64,000 bases of DNA from Microcella putealis (GTDB taxonomy: Bacteria; Actinomycetota; Actinomycetes; Actinomycetales; Microbacteriaceae): positions 558,001 to 622,000 of the forward strand of contig NZ_SGWW01000001.1 of assembly GCF_004216575.1 (NCBI RefSeq). The letters are read 5' to 3'. The position numbers were made by a program, and so were the translations under genes. Within the stretch, counting starts at the first letter, position 1; each line of letters opens with the position of its first letter. The notes beneath the pieces were generated by a model. That model saw nothing but the letters and a program-made list of their open reading frames with translations. It was not told where the DNA came from and did no database searches. Shown piece after piece: positions 25,421 to 35,064 of this stretch.

Positions 25421-26770
25421 TTAGTGGTTGTGACCCTCGTGGTCATCGTGGTCGTGCTCCTCCTCGATGACGGCGTCGCCCACGGGGGCGGTCGCCGCGG
25501 CGGTGAAGCGCGACAGGTCGACCGCGTTGCCGGCGGTGTCGACGACGGTGATCTTGCTGAGGGCGACCGAGAGGGCCTTCGAGCGCGCCACCTCGCCGAC
25601 CATGCCGGGGATCTGGCCGTTCTGGTCGAGGATCTTGATGAACTCGCCCGGCTCCATGTTGTACTGCTGCGCGCCCTGGATGAGGAACTGGGTCAGCTCG
25701 TCCTGGCTGACCTTCACCTCCTCCTTCTCGGCGAGCGAGTCGAGCAGGATCTGGGTCGTGAAGGTCTTCTTCGTCGACTCCTGCACCTCGGCGCGGTGCA
25801 CATCGTCTTCGAGGCGGTTCTCGTTCTCGAGGTGACGGTGCACCTCGTCCTCGACGAGCTGCTCGGGCACGGGAATCTCGACCTGCTCGAGCATCCACTC
25901 GAGCAGCTTCTCGCGCGCCTCGGCGCCCTGACCGAACGACTTGCGCTGAGCGAGCTGCTCGCGAATGTCGTCCTTTAGCTCGCCGATCGTGTCGAACTGG
26001 CTGGCGATCTGAGCGAAGTCGTCGTCGGCCTCGGGCAGCTCGCGCTCCTTCACCGACTGCACGGTGACCTCGATCTGGGCGGTCTCGCCCTCGTGGTCAC
26101 CGCCGAGCAGCTTCGACTCGAAGGTGGTGGTCTCACCGGCGGTGAGCGTGTCAACGGCCTCGTCGATGCCGTCGATCAGCTCGCCCGAGCCCAGCTCGTA
26201 CGAGATCGAGTTGGCGCTGTCGACCGTGTTGCCGCCGACCGTGGCGACCAGGTCGAGCTGCACGAAGTCGCCGGTCTTCGCCGGGCGGTCCACCGTGACG
26301 AGCGTGCCGAAACGGGTGCGGAGGTTCTCGAGCTCGGCGTCGATCTCGTCGTCGGTGACCTCAGCCGCCTCGACGGTGACCGTCTCGTTTTCGTACGCCG
26401 GCAGTTCGAACTCGGGGCGAACATCCACCTCGACGGTGATCTCGAGGTCGCCCGAGAAGTCTTTCTCGTTCGGCCAGGCGCTGACGTCGGCGGCGGGACG
26501 GCCGAGGGCACGGATGCCCTGCTCGGCGACGGCGGCGCGGTAGAACGTGTCGAGCCCCTCGCTGACAGCGTGGTTCAGCACCTCAGCGCGACCGACGCGC
26601 TGGTCGATGATGGGCGGCGGAACCTTGCCCTTGCGGAAGCCGGGAATCGTGACCGACTCGGCGATGTGCTTGTAGGCGTGCTCGATGCTGGGCTTCAGCT
26701 CATCGGGTGTGACCGTGATGACGAGCTTTGCGCGCGTCGGGCTGAGCTTCTCGACCGTGGACTGGACCAA
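25421..26770 (-). CDS. tig: Trigger factor
   Basis: A 449-residue ribosome-bound chaperone with prolyl isomerase activity. The ribosome-binding signature GFRKGKVP appears in [17 protein letters not shown]. The FKBP-like domain and the long helical C-terminal domain follow, and the protein ends in a His/Asp tail ([14 protein letters not shown]). The start is TTG at 26770: AGGAG sits 7 nt upstream and the protein then begins [16 protein letters not shown] as expected. A reading frame extending through tRNA-Pro is spurious. The tig-clpP1-clpP2 order is conserved in many bacteria. Confidence 0.96.
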   Translation of the reverse strand: MVQSTVEKLSPTRAKLVITVTPDELKPSIEHAYKHIAESVTIPGFRKGKVPPPIIDQRVGRAEVLNHAVSEGLDTFYRAAVAEQGIRALGRPAADVSAWPNEKDFSGDLEITVEVDVRPEFELPAYENETVTVEAAEVTDDEIDAELENLRTRFGTLVTVDRPAKTGDFVQLDLVATVGGNTVDSANSISYELGSGELIDGIDEAVDTLTAGETTTFESKLLGGDHEGETAQIEVTVQSVKERELPEADDDFAQIASQFDTIGELKDDIREQLAQRKSFGQGAEAREKLLEWMLEQVEIPVPEQLVEDEVHRHLENENRLEDDVHRAEVQESTKKTFTTQILLDSLAEKEEVKVSQDELTQFLIQGAQQYNMEPGEFIKILDQNGQIPGMVGEVARSKALSVALSKITVVDTAGNAVDLSRFTAAATAPVGDAVIEEEHDHDDHEGHNH

Positions 26771-26805
26771 AGGGGATCTCCTGGGTGTGTGGACGTGTAA
26801 GGGCC

Positions 26806-26882
26806 TGGTCGGGGCGACAGGATTTGAACCTGCGGCCTCCCGCTCCCAAAGCGGGCGCTCTACCAAGCTGAGCTACGCCCCG
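26806..26882 (-). tRNA. tRNA-Pro (UGG)
   Basis: A full cloverleaf reads on the minus strand. The acceptor stem is CGGGGCG/CGCCCCG, the D arm is GCTCAGCTTGGTAGAGC, and the anticodon loop TTTGGGA in a CCCGC/GCGGG stem gives anticodon UGG. The T arm is GCAGGTTCAAATCCTGT. A 3' CCA appears to be encoded (26808-26806). Confidence 0.95.
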
Positions 26883-27030
26883 CGACCGAGCCGTGACCAT
26901 GCGCGCGTCACGACGAACGGTCGCGGACGAAAAATGGCCGTGGCGAGTCTAGCCGAGTAACCGTGCCCGCCCGCCGGGAGCCGCATTCGGTGCGCTACGC
27001 TGAACACTCGCGCGGGGTCACCCCCGACGC

Positions 27031-27101
27031 GGGGATGTAGCTCAATGGTAGAGCCTCAGTCTTCCAAACTGATGGTGCGGGTTCGATTCCCGTCATCCCC
27101 T
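27031..27101 (+). tRNA. tRNA-Gly (UCC)
   Basis: The acceptor stem is GGGGATG/CATCCCC, the D arm is AGCTCAATGGTAGAGC, and the anticodon loop CTTCCAA in a TCAGT/ACTGA stem gives anticodon UCC. The T arm is GCGGGTTCGATTCCCGT. The 3' end continues CCG, so CCA is not fully encoded. Confidence 0.95.
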
Positions 27102-27115
27102 CCGAATTGATTGAC

Positions 27116-27136
27116 GCGCCGCCGCTGCTGCGGCGC
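27116..27136. terminator. Hairpin between tRNA-Gly and the phosphatase gene
   Basis: GCGCCGC (27116-27122) and GCGGCGC (27130-27136) flank a 7-nt loop between convergent transcripts. Confidence 0.5.
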
Positions 27137-27141
27137 ATCGC

Positions 27142-29091
27142 CTAGCCCCGAAGCAGGGCGACGACCGTGATGTCGTCGGCGATGCCGGGCAGCGTCGAGA
27201 GGTTGATCGTGGCCTCGACGGCCGCATCAGCGCTGGCCACTCCCGCCACCAGGGCAGCAACGTCGGCGAGCGGGTCGGCCGATTCGGGAAACGCGTCGAG
27301 TGCGCCGTCGCTGAGGCTCAGCAGAACGTCGCCGGCGGCGATCGTGGACTCCGCGTCGACCAGCGCCTCATCGTCGTCGACTCCGAGCGGCAGGTTGACG
27401 CTCGCCAGCCGGGTGAACGAGCCGTCGGGACGCACGATGATCGTGAGACCGTGTCCCGCATCCGCGTACTGCACGCGCCCCGTCTCGATGTCGACGTGCA
27501 CCTGCACGATCGTCGCGAAGGTGGATGCGCGCTCCAATTGATCGCGGACGGCGGCGGCCGAGCGCGCGAGCACGACCGAGGGCGCGCATCCGGTGTTCGT
27601 TAAGCGGGCGGCCGTCTGCAGCGACGCCGCCATGACGCCCGCGCCCAGCCCCTTGCCCATGACGTCGCCGAGCGTGATCGCGAGCGTCGCGCCATCGAGG
27701 GACCACGAGTAGAAGTCGCCGCCCACCTCGCGGCTGGGGCGACAAGCTCCTGCCAGTTGCCAGCCCGTGAGGCCTGCCGGTACGCGGTCGGGCAGCAGAG
27801 CCCGTTGCATGTCGGCCGCGCGCCGGCGGTCGGCCTCTTCAGCCTGGGCCAGCGCGATCGAGTCGGTGACGTCGATGAACTGCAGCGAGAAGCGCCGGTG
27901 GATGTCATCGCGGGCCCCGCGGTCGGGGTCGAGCAGGGGTGCGATCGTGGCCTGCAGAATGCGACCCGATGCCGTCGCGACCCGTTCTGAGCCGCCGAGC
28001 GACTCGGCCTCTTCGGGGGTTCGGGCGGCGAGCGCCTCAATCACGAGCGCGCTCGGCGCGTCGAAGGCGTCGGTGAGGCCGCGCTCCCCCTCGCCGAGCG
28101 CGATGCGGGCCGCGTCGTTTTGTGCCTCGAGACTCCAGTGACCGTCGCGATCACGCAGTTCGGCGAACCCCGTCAGCGATGCGTCAATCGCCGAGGTCGA
28201 CAGGCGAAGCAGTCGCTGTTGGGCCCCCGACACGGCGAGGACGGCGAGCAGCACGATGCCCGACGACAAGACGAACAACTGAACGATCAGCGCATTCGTT
28301 TCGGGTGTGAGGCCATCGACCGCGACGACTCCGCCCCCGCCGAGTTCTGAGGCGATGACCATCACGATCAAGAACTGCAGGATCACGAGTCGCCCGCCGA
28401 ATCTTGCGGCACCCCACACGAGCGGGCCGAGCAAAAGGAACGCCAGCGGAACACCGTTGTCGCCCGCCCACGCGATGAGTTCCAGCGTTCCGAGCAAACT
28501 GAGCGACTGTGCGACCAGCTCACCCCACCGCCCGTGGACACCCGCTCGCCCGAGATCGAAGAACAGCGGCGTCACGATAATGAGGCCGACCACGTGCGCC
28601 ACCACGCTCGACTGGAGATAGTCGAGAACCGCGTCGGGGGCGACAAGGGTCGCAACGGCGGTCGCGGCGATCAGCGCGAAGACGGCAGCTCCGACCATCG
28701 TGGCAATGAGAAGACTGAGTAGGTCTCCCACGCGGACGAGCCGTCGCGGCCGATCCCGCGTGCCACGCAGGATCGCGTAGACCACCGCGACCTCGAGGCC
28801 CGCGGCGAATCCCAGGGCCACGCCCAAAGCGGCTGGTCGGCCTGCGACGAGCTGCGAGAGCACGAACACAGCCGTGAGCACGACGATCAGCCACGGGGCG
28901 ACGCGGCGGGGTGCGCGGAGGGCGATGCCGACCGCGATTCCGGCCGCGGGCCACCAGATGGCCCACTCGATTCCCGCCGGCCGGAAGATGATCGCAGGAA
29001 CGCTGGCGAGAAATACGGCGAGGGCGCCCACCGCGATCAGCAGCCAGCCGATGCGCGGGCGCTCCGCGAGCATCCGCCCCATTATGCTCAC
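27142..29091 (-). CDS. MASE1-SpoIIE PP2C phosphatase
   Basis: 649 residues. The N-terminal half (about 10-300) has 8 or more hydrophobic segments and resembles the MASE1 membrane sensory domain (GIEWAIWWPAAGIAVGI). A linker with a PAS-like segment leads to a SpoIIE-type PP2C domain from about residue 430 (SREVGGDFYSW, then TLAITLGDVMGKGLGAGVMAA). The metal-binding Asp residues of VGGDF and GDVMGKG are present. Such proteins dephosphorylate anti-anti-sigma factors or other targets in response to membrane signals. The GTG at 29091 follows GGGGGAGG; a more distal GTG lies against the preceding terminator. No anti-sigma kinase lies next to it. Confidence 0.87.
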   Translation of the reverse strand: MSIMGRMLAERPRIGWLLIAVGALAVFLASVPAIIFRPAGIEWAIWWPAAGIAVGIALRAPRRVAPWLIVVLTAVFVLSQLVAGRPAALGVALGFAAGLEVAVVYAILRGTRDRPRRLVRVGDLLSLLIATMVGAAVFALIAATAVATLVAPDAVLDYLQSSVVAHVVGLIIVTPLFFDLGRAGVHGRWGELVAQSLSLLGTLELIAWAGDNGVPLAFLLLGPLVWGAARFGGRLVILQFLIVMVIASELGGGGVVAVDGLTPETNALIVQLFVLSSGIVLLAVLAVSGAQQRLLRLSTSAIDASLTGFAELRDRDGHWSLEAQNDAARIALGEGERGLTDAFDAPSALVIEALAARTPEEAESLGGSERVATASGRILQATIAPLLDPDRGARDDIHRRFSLQFIDVTDSIALAQAEEADRRRAADMQRALLPDRVPAGLTGWQLAGACRPSREVGGDFYSWSLDGATLAITLGDVMGKGLGAGVMAASLQTAARLTNTGCAPSVVLARSAAAVRDQLERASTFATIVQVHVDIETGRVQYADAGHGLTIIVRPDGSFTRLASVNLPLGVDDDEALVDAESTIAAGDVLLSLSDGALDAFPESADPLADVAALVAGVASADAAVEATINLSTLPGIADDITVVALLRG

Positions 29092-29147
29092 GGCGCCTCC
29101 CCCGGCGGCGACGCGACGGACTGTCGCGACGCTCGCTCTCACTGTGG

Positions 29148-29185
29148 CGCGCCGGGGCCGAGAACTCCATTTCGGCCCCGGCGCG
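29148..29185 (-). terminator. Terminator after the sigma-linked membrane protein
   Basis: A perfect 14-bp stem CGCGCCGGGGCCGA (29148-29161) / TCGGCCCCGGCGCG (29172-29185) with a 10-nt loop and no U-tract. It lies 14 bp past the stop of the gene at 29199. Confidence 0.82.
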
Positions 29186-29198
29186 TCACGGATGCGCG

Positions 29199-30695
29199 CT
29201 ACCGGTTCTCGACGCGGCCCTCGTCGACGACGCCCGGCTCGATGACGCCGACGCCGTCATCCATCGGCATGATCTCGTAGTCGATCGGTTCGGGCAGTTC
29301 GATGACACCCTCGATGAGGGAGACGACACCGGAGTACCAGCCGTCGGGCATCTCGTAGACGAACCCGGGAACGAGCCAGGCGTTGCCGTTCGCGTCCCAC
29401 ATGGTCAGCAGCGTGCGGTCTGCACTGTCGAGCGTGACCGTCACGAGCTCGGGCTCAGGCAGCGGCTCGGGGGCGGGCTCGGGCAACGGCTGCGGCTCGG
29501 TCGGTTCACTCGGCTCGACAGGCTCGCTCGGCTCTGTCGGCTCCGTGGGTTCGGCGGGGTCGCTCGGCTCGGCCGGCTTCGTCGGCTCGACCGGTTCGAT
29601 CGGCGCGGGCTCGCCTGTTCCGGGATCACCCGGCGCCGCACCGGGGTCGCCCGGGGCGCCGGGCTCGGGCGCCGGCTCCATGCCGGGCATCGGCTCAACG
29701 ACGCTCTCGTCGCTCCGCGCGACGCCACTCGAGCTTGCGCTGTCAGCGGCCATAAAGCCCGTGTCGCCCCAGTAGTCGGGGCCTGCCGCGGCGCTCCAGC
29801 GCCAGTCGGCGAGGCGCTCGACGCTCGCGCGAGCCGACACCGTGTCGAACTCGCCGCGGTCGACGACCTCAATCGAGTGCCCGCTCGCCCACTGAATCTC
29901 GCCGGTGGCCGCCCACGAGACGCCCCAGTCGAGCGCGGTGCGCTGCCCGTCAACCGTGAGGTAGCCACTCGCGGTCGTCTGCCACTCGTCGGCGTAGACC
30001 TCGATGTCGGCGGCGTCGATGTCGAGGCCCACGTCGGCGAAGAGGTCAGCAGCGAGTGAGCGCGCTGCGCCCTCGTCGGGCGCCTGGCTCGGCGAGGGAG
30101 GGTTCTCGGTGTATGGCAACGGGTTCGAGTACCACCAGTTGCCCGTGCCGACCCACGTGGTGGTGATCGCCGGAGCGCTGCCGTCTTCGGGGCCGACCAC
30201 ATAGCTCGGGAAGTCGTCACTCGACCACTCCGAGCTCTCCACCTCGCCGGTGACGCCGAACAGGGCCGCCACGCGAGCGAGCACGTCGTCGGGGCTTCCG
30301 GCCCGGCGCAGTTCGTACACGCGGCCACTCGCGAGCTCGTCGCTGAGGCCCGGGCCCGCCAGGTACTCGTACTGCACCCACGGCATGATCATGGCGTCGT
30401 CACTCATGGCCGATTCAGCGCCCGCAATGCGACCGGAGTCGGCCCCGCCCGCTGCCGCGGTGAACAGCGGCGGCTGGCTCGGCATGAATGTTCCGCTGAT
30501 GACGAGGGCGCCGACGCTAGCGGCGGCGACCGCGGTGACCGAGCCGGCGGCGATCTGCGCCACCCGTCCGCGGTTGACCATGCGCGGGGCCTTGCGGCCG
30601 GGCGCACCGGTGACGATGTCGCGATCGAGGTCGGGGGCTCCGACGTCGAGCGAGCGCTGCAGGCGACCCTCCAGGTCGTCAGGTGTCGTGTTCAT
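29199..30695 (-). CDS. Single-pass membrane protein, putative sigma factor regulator
   Basis: 498 residues. A short cytoplasmic N-terminus (1-45) starts MNTTPDDLEGRLQRSLD. One membrane helix (46-68) precedes a large extracytoplasmic part with many Trp and Tyr (TTWVGTGNWWYSNPLPY). A Pro/Glu repeat linker (EPTEPTEPSEPVEPSEPTEP and flanks) separates that domain from a C-terminal globular end of about 75 residues. The topology and the position 32 bp downstream of an ECF sigma gene suggest an anti-sigma or sensor role. I see no zinc-binding HxxxCxxC motif, so it is not a classical ZAS anti-sigma factor. Confidence 0.75.
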   Translation of the reverse strand: MNTTPDDLEGRLQRSLDVGAPDLDRDIVTGAPGRKAPRMVNRGRVAQIAAGSVTAVAAASVGALVISGTFMPSQPPLFTAAAGGADSGRIAGAESAMSDDAMIMPWVQYEYLAGPGLSDELASGRVYELRRAGSPDDVLARVAALFGVTGEVESSEWSSDDFPSYVVGPEDGSAPAITTTWVGTGNWWYSNPLPYTENPPSPSQAPDEGAARSLAADLFADVGLDIDAADIEVYADEWQTTASGYLTVDGQRTALDWGVSWAATGEIQWASGHSIEVVDRGEFDTVSARASVERLADWRWSAAAGPDYWGDTGFMAADSASSSGVARSDESVVEPMPGMEPAPEPGAPGDPGAAPGDPGTGEPAPIEPVEPTKPAEPSDPAEPTEPTEPSEPVEPSEPTEPQPLPEPAPEPLPEPELVTVTLDSADRTLLTMWDANGNAWLVPGFVYEMPDGWYSGVVSLIEGVIELPEPIDYEIMPMDDGVGVIEPGVVDEGRVENR

Positions 30696-30727
30696 GCCCT
30701 GATTACGTCGCGGGGCATCCGAATCTT

Positions 30728-31222
30728 TCAGGCGTCGTCAGAATTCTTCTGCAGCAGCTCCGCGAGGCGTGCTCGGGCGCGGTGCAGGCGGATACTCGCC
30801 GCGTTGGCGCTGATGCCCAGCGCGGTCGCGATCTCGCCGGCCCCCAGGCCTTCCACGACGCCGAGGGCGAGCACCTCGCGATCGCGCGCCGACAGCGCGC
30901 GCCACGCCTCGGCGAGCGCCCGGTCGGCGATCACGATGTCTTCGGCCGACGGCGCCGAATCCTGCACCGTAATGCGGGCGAGGATGCTCGTGCGCGACGC
31001 AAGCTGACGGCGGTGGTTCGCGACGACGAACGACGCGATGCGGTACAGCCACGGCAACTCTTCGCCGGGAGTCACCCTGTCGCGCTTCTTCCACGCGATC
31101 GCGAACACGTCGGCGGCGAGGTCATCGACGGCGCTGTGATCGACACGGCGCGCGAGATACGCGCTGACGGCGCGCAGGTGCTGCGTGTACACCGCGACGA
31201 ATGGGTCGAGCTCTTCTCGCAC
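30728..31222 (-). CDS. ECF RNA polymerase sigma factor
   Basis: 164 residues from a GTG at 31222. Region 2 covers about residues 5-75 (FVAVYTQHLRAVSAYLARR, DLAADVFAIAWKK, LPWLYRIASFVVANHRR). Region 4 covers about 105-160, with LSARDREVLALGVVEGLGAGEIATALGISANAASIRLHRARARL. It should direct RNA polymerase to a small regulon, probably including its own operon. The next gene probably encodes its membrane-bound regulator. The ribosome site is weak; a distal ATG at 31372 would add 50 unlikely Arg-rich residues and overlap the divergent gene. Confidence 0.9.
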   Translation of the reverse strand: MREELDPFVAVYTQHLRAVSAYLARRVDHSAVDDLAADVFAIAWKKRDRVTPGEELPWLYRIASFVVANHRRQLASRTSILARITVQDSAPSAEDIVIADRALAEAWRALSARDREVLALGVVEGLGAGEIATALGISANAASIRLHRARARLAELLQKNSDDA

Positions 31223-31339
31223 GGGCTCATTCTGGGCCGAGCCCCGCTGCGCGCGGGGCGCGACACTCAGGGCGGTTGTCCACCGCCCTGTTTCCTCCCC
31301 ACGGCGCGCAGCCTGCCGCTCGGGAGGCCCCCGCAGCAC

Positions 31340-31345
31340 TACCGT
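31340..31345 (+). promoter_or_regulatory. Candidate leaderless -10 box
   Basis: TACCGT, 8 nt before the ATG at 31354. This fits a leaderless transcript, because no Shine-Dalgarno sequence precedes that start. Confidence 0.45.
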
Positions 31346-31353
31346 GTGGCGGC

Positions 31354-34300
31354 ATGAGGAACTCTTCGGCAATCGGCATCGCGAGCTTCCCCCGCGGCCC
31401 GCACGATCTGCGCTCGACTCAGCAGTGCCCGGCCTGCTTCACGCCACTGCAGTCGACGAGTTGCCGCGTCTGCCGACTCGATCTCATGCACCCCCTGGCG
31501 GGCGAGCTGGCCGCCCTGTCGGCGTCAATCGCCGACGAACTGGATGCCCGACTCGCCCTGATTGATCGCATGCGTCGCGAGCCGGTCACCCCCGTCGCCA
31601 CGGCCGCTGCTCCCGCTGCGCAGCGCGCTCTCGACGAGACAACCGTCGCGCCCATCCCACCGATCGTTGCGCAGTCGCCCGCGCCGTCACCGGCGCCGGC
31701 TGCGGCCCGAGAGCCGGCCACAGCCCCCGCGGTCACGCCGCGACGCTCGGGCGTGCAGGTCGCGCTCATCGTGGTCGGCATCGCACTTCTCAGCGTGTTC
31801 GCCCTGTTCGCTGTGATCTACGCCTTCATCGCCTACGGCGTGGTGGTGCGATCCCTCGTCATTGGCGCGGCAACCATCGCAACCATCGTCACGGCGACGG
31901 TGCTGTCGCGGCGCGGCCTTGCCGTCACTGCGGAGGGGTTGGCGGCGCTCGGCACCGTCGTTCTCGTCCTCGATGCGTGGGCAGTGAGACGTACCGACGT
32001 CGCCGGGCTGTCGTCGACTCCCGAGCTCGCCTACTGGGGCGTCGCGCTGGTCGCCATCTCGGTGATTGCGCTGACCTGGGCGCGGGCGGGCGGCCACCGG
32101 TCTCCCGTACTCGCGGCAGCAGTGATGCTCCCGATCGGAGCAGGATTGCTGGGCGCCCACGCAACGACAGGACTCGCGCGCGGCGCCGATGTCACCGTTG
32201 GCGCACTCACCGCGGCCGCCACCGCTGCCCTGGTCGCCGCTGCTTTGCACCGGATCATGGCCGACCGCATCACCGGTCCGGTGCGCGCCGCCTCCGTCGC
32301 GTCGACCCTCCTCTCGGTACCGATTGCGGCCTCAGCGATCGTGGTCTCCGCCGAACTTCTCGCCGAGCGTGGCTGGGTGTGGCCGTCGGTCTCCGGCGTG
32401 ATCTTCGCATCCCTCGTTATCGGTGCGACGCTGCTGGCACTTCGTGCGCTGTCTGGGGTCGCCGCCGCGGTGACGAGTGCGGCACTGGCCGTCAGCGGAA
32501 CCCTCGCACTCCTGGCCACCCTGACGATCGCGGCCGACGAGACGCGGGTCGACGGAGCGCTCCTCGCGGTGAGCGTTCTAGCCCCGGTGGTGGTGGCGGT
32601 CACCGCAGATGCCGCTGCACGCCGTCACGCGCTGGCGCGCATCCCTCTGATTGCCACGGCGGCATCCGCAGGGGCGATCGGCGCCCTTGCCGCGCTCGGA
32701 GCTTTCGGCGTCGTGGCCGAGCCGCTCGTGCGCGCGGCACTCGCCGGCCTCGGCGGTCCCGTTGCACGCCCGACCATCGATGTCATGGGCGCGGATGCTC
32801 TCGTGAGCGTCGCCGTCGCGTCACTTGCCGCAGGCGCCGGAGTTTTGGCGGGAGGGTGGGCGCTTGCTGGCCTGCTGCGCTCCCGCAGCCGCCTCGTTCC
32901 GCTGGCCGCGCTCGCCGCGGTGGTGGTTGTCTCCGCCGTCAGCCTGAGCCCCACGTGGCTGGCGGCGATGCTCGCGAGCGGTGCGGTGGCAATCGCCAGC
33001 GCCGCCGCACTCCTGCCCCTGTCGCGCCGAGACGACCGCACTGCCGAGATCGTTGCCGCCCGTGTCGCCCTCGCCATCGGCTCGCCGCTCGCCGCCGTGC
33101 TCGCCGTCAGCATGGCGTGGGCCGTTACCGACGGCTGGTGGCTCGGCACGGTCACCGCGCTTGCCGCGATCGCCCTCGGGCGCGCCGCCACCGTCGACCG
33201 GGCCGCACGGTCGATCGCCGTCGGGGTGAGCAGCCTGCTCATCCTCGTCGCGGCGGCCGCCCTCGCCGACCCCATTGAGGTCGACGCCCCGTCGTTTGTG
33301 CTCGTTGTTGCTGCAGCTCTGATCGCGCTCTCGGGGCTGCCCGGGCTGTCCGGTGCGGAACGCCTCACGGGTCTCATCACGCCACTGCCCATCGTCGTTA
33401 CCCTCGCGCTCGACGCCATCGACACGAGCCCCGTCAATGCGGCCGTCGACACGGTTGCGCTGGCCGCACTCGTCGGAGCGTTCGTGGTCGTCGCCGTGGG
33501 GAGCCGCGGCACGATCGAGCGCGCGATTGCGTCCGCGCTCATCGGTCCAGCCGTGGCCCTCGCTGCCGGCCGCGCACTGGTCCTCGGCCTCGCGCTCGCG
33601 GGTGACACGCGAGCGCTCGCCATCACCCCCATCGAACAGGGCCTCGTGGCTCTCATCGCTCTCGCGACTGTTGCGGTTATCGCCGCGCTGCGCACCGCCG
33701 GCAGCATTCGCATCGGTCTCGACGCGGGGGTGACCGTGGCCGCACTCGTCGCTCTCGTCACGGTCGCCGAAGACGGAACGCGCGGGACGCTCATGCCGAC
33801 AGCGCTTGCGGTACTGGTGTGTGCGGTCATCACACTCGCCATTGCCATAACCCGCGAGGGCCTCTTCCTGTCATCGAGCCCTCGCCGATTCGTAGGGTGG
33901 CTCGCGCTGGCACTTGCGACGATCGCGCTCTGGACGATGCTCGTCGATCGTGGCACGGCCGATCCGGAACCCTACGTTCTGCCGCTCGCCGCCGCGCTCA
34001 TCGTGATTGCGATCCTCATCGGGCGCACCCCCGACGCTGCGTCGCGCCGCGCGATCGGGGTGCCCGCGCTCCTCGTGGGGGCGGCGATCATTGTGGCCGG
34101 TGTGCCGCTGGCAGCCGCGTCCGGTGAGGGCCCGGCCGCTCGGGGTGTTGCGGTCGGCCTGGGTGCGACACTGATCGCCCTCGCGGCGCTGATGGGGCGA
34201 ATCCGCGGACAGGCTCGCTGGCGTGGACTGCACACCGTCGTCCTTACCGCAGCAGTCGTCGCGCAGCTCACGCTGACCACGAGTGTCGTCGCTCAACTGT

Positions 34301-34950
34301 TTGTCGACGGCACTGGGGCCGCGCTGCCGGCCGTGCAGGTGGCGGGGATTCTGGTCGTCGTGATGCTGACGGGCACCGCTACGGCGGCGTGGGCCACTGC
34401 GTCACGCGGTGACAACGATCGGGTCCGTGCCCCGCACGTCACCGCCACGACGGCCGCCACCGCCGGCGGGGCCGCGCTCGCCGCCGCGGTCATCGGCCTG
34501 CTCGACGCGGTGCGGCCGATCGAACTCGTCACCGTGCCGCTCGCGCTCGGACTCATCATGATCGGAACCCTGGAGCTGGACCAGCGCGCCTCAGCGCGCA
34601 GCGGCCCCTGGCTCACCCCGGGCCTCGTCGCCCTCCTGGTGCCGAGCCTGATCGCCATCGGCGACGACGGAGATGTTGTGCGCATCGTCTCCGTCGGCCT
34701 CGTGGCGACCATCGTGCTGATCGGCGGTGTTGTGCGCCGACTGCAAGCGCCGTTCCTCGTCGGCGGGATCGTGCTGATCACCCACCTCGTCATTCAGAGC
34801 TGGCCCCTGCTCGCCGAAATCGGGCGAGCAGTCGAATGGTGGCTGTGGCTGGGCATCGCCGGGGTGGCCGTCGTCGCCGTTGCGGCGCGCTACGAGCAAC
34901 GCCTCCGCGACCTTCGTACGACCGTCGGCCGCATCCGCGACCTGCGCTGA
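31354..34950 (+). CDS. Giant zinc-ribbon polytopic membrane protein
   Basis: 1198 residues. The N-terminus carries a zinc ribbon with Cys25, 28, 37 and 40 (CPACF, CRVCR). A helix (GELAALSASIADELDARLALIDRMRRE) and a Pro/Ala linker to about residue 130 follow. The rest is a long series of hydrophobic segments, roughly 30 or more, with few loops. It resembles the actinobacterial proteins annotated as having an SCO7613 C-terminal domain, whose function is unknown; this is recalled, not checked. It is divergent from the ECF sigma gene and could belong to its regulon. Confidence 0.8.
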   Translation: MRNSSAIGIASFPRGPHDLRSTQQCPACFTPLQSTSCRVCRLDLMHPLAGELAALSASIADELDARLALIDRMRREPVTPVATAAAPAAQRALDETTVAPIPPIVAQSPAPSPAPAAAREPATAPAVTPRRSGVQVALIVVGIALLSVFALFAVIYAFIAYGVVVRSLVIGAATIATIVTATVLSRRGLAVTAEGLAALGTVVLVLDAWAVRRTDVAGLSSTPELAYWGVALVAISVIALTWARAGGHRSPVLAAAVMLPIGAGLLGAHATTGLARGADVTVGALTAAATAALVAAALHRIMADRITGPVRAASVASTLLSVPIAASAIVVSAELLAERGWVWPSVSGVIFASLVIGATLLALRALSGVAAAVTSAALAVSGTLALLATLTIAADETRVDGALLAVSVLAPVVVAVTADAAARRHALARIPLIATAASAGAIGALAALGAFGVVAEPLVRAALAGLGGPVARPTIDVMGADALVSVAVASLAAGAGVLAGGWALAGLLRSRSRLVPLAALAAVVVVSAVSLSPTWLAAMLASGAVAIASAAALLPLSRRDDRTAEIVAARVALAIGSPLAAVLAVSMAWAVTDGWWLGTVTALAAIALGRAATVDRAARSIAVGVSSLLILVAAAALADPIEVDAPSFVLVVAAALIALSGLPGLSGAERLTGLITPLPIVVTLALDAIDTSPVNAAVDTVALAALVGAFVVVAVGSRGTIERAIASALIGPAVALAAGRALVLGLALAGDTRALAITPIEQGLVALIALATVAVIAALRTAGSIRIGLDAGVTVAALVALVTVAEDGTRGTLMPTALAVLVCAVITLAIAITREGLFLSSSPRRFVGWLALALATIALWTMLVDRGTADPEPYVLPLAAALIVIAILIGRTPDAASRRAIGVPALLVGAAIIVAGVPLAAASGEGPAARGVAVGLGATLIALAALMGRIRGQARWRGLHTVVLTAAVVAQLTLTTSVVAQLFVDGTGAALPAVQVAGILVVVMLTGTATAAWATASRGDNDRVRAPHVTATTAATAGGAALAAAVIGLLDAVRPIELVTVPLALGLIMIGTLELDQRASARSGPWLTPGLVALLVPSLIAIGDDGDVVRIVSVGLVATIVLIGGVVRRLQAPFLVGGIVLITHLVIQSWPLLAEIGRAVEWWLWLGIAGVAVVAVAARYEQRLRDLRTTVGRIRDLR

Positions 34951-35064
34951 TGGCCGCCCGAAGGTGCCTGGGAGCGCGCTGGAAGGAATGTGCGTAGTGG
35001 CCTCACGCGTTCTACGGTGGAAACGCCCCGCTATCCGCGGGGCGCAACAGAAAGGGAGGACGCC

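Noticed and set aside
26771..26866. A longer trigger factor starting within tRNA-Pro
   Set aside because: The frame runs through a complete tRNA gene; the TTG at 26770 has an AGGAG site and gives the family N-terminus.
31223..31372. A longer sigma factor starting at 31372
   Set aside because: The added 50 residues are Arg/Ser-rich, unlike ECF N-termini, and overlap the divergent gene.
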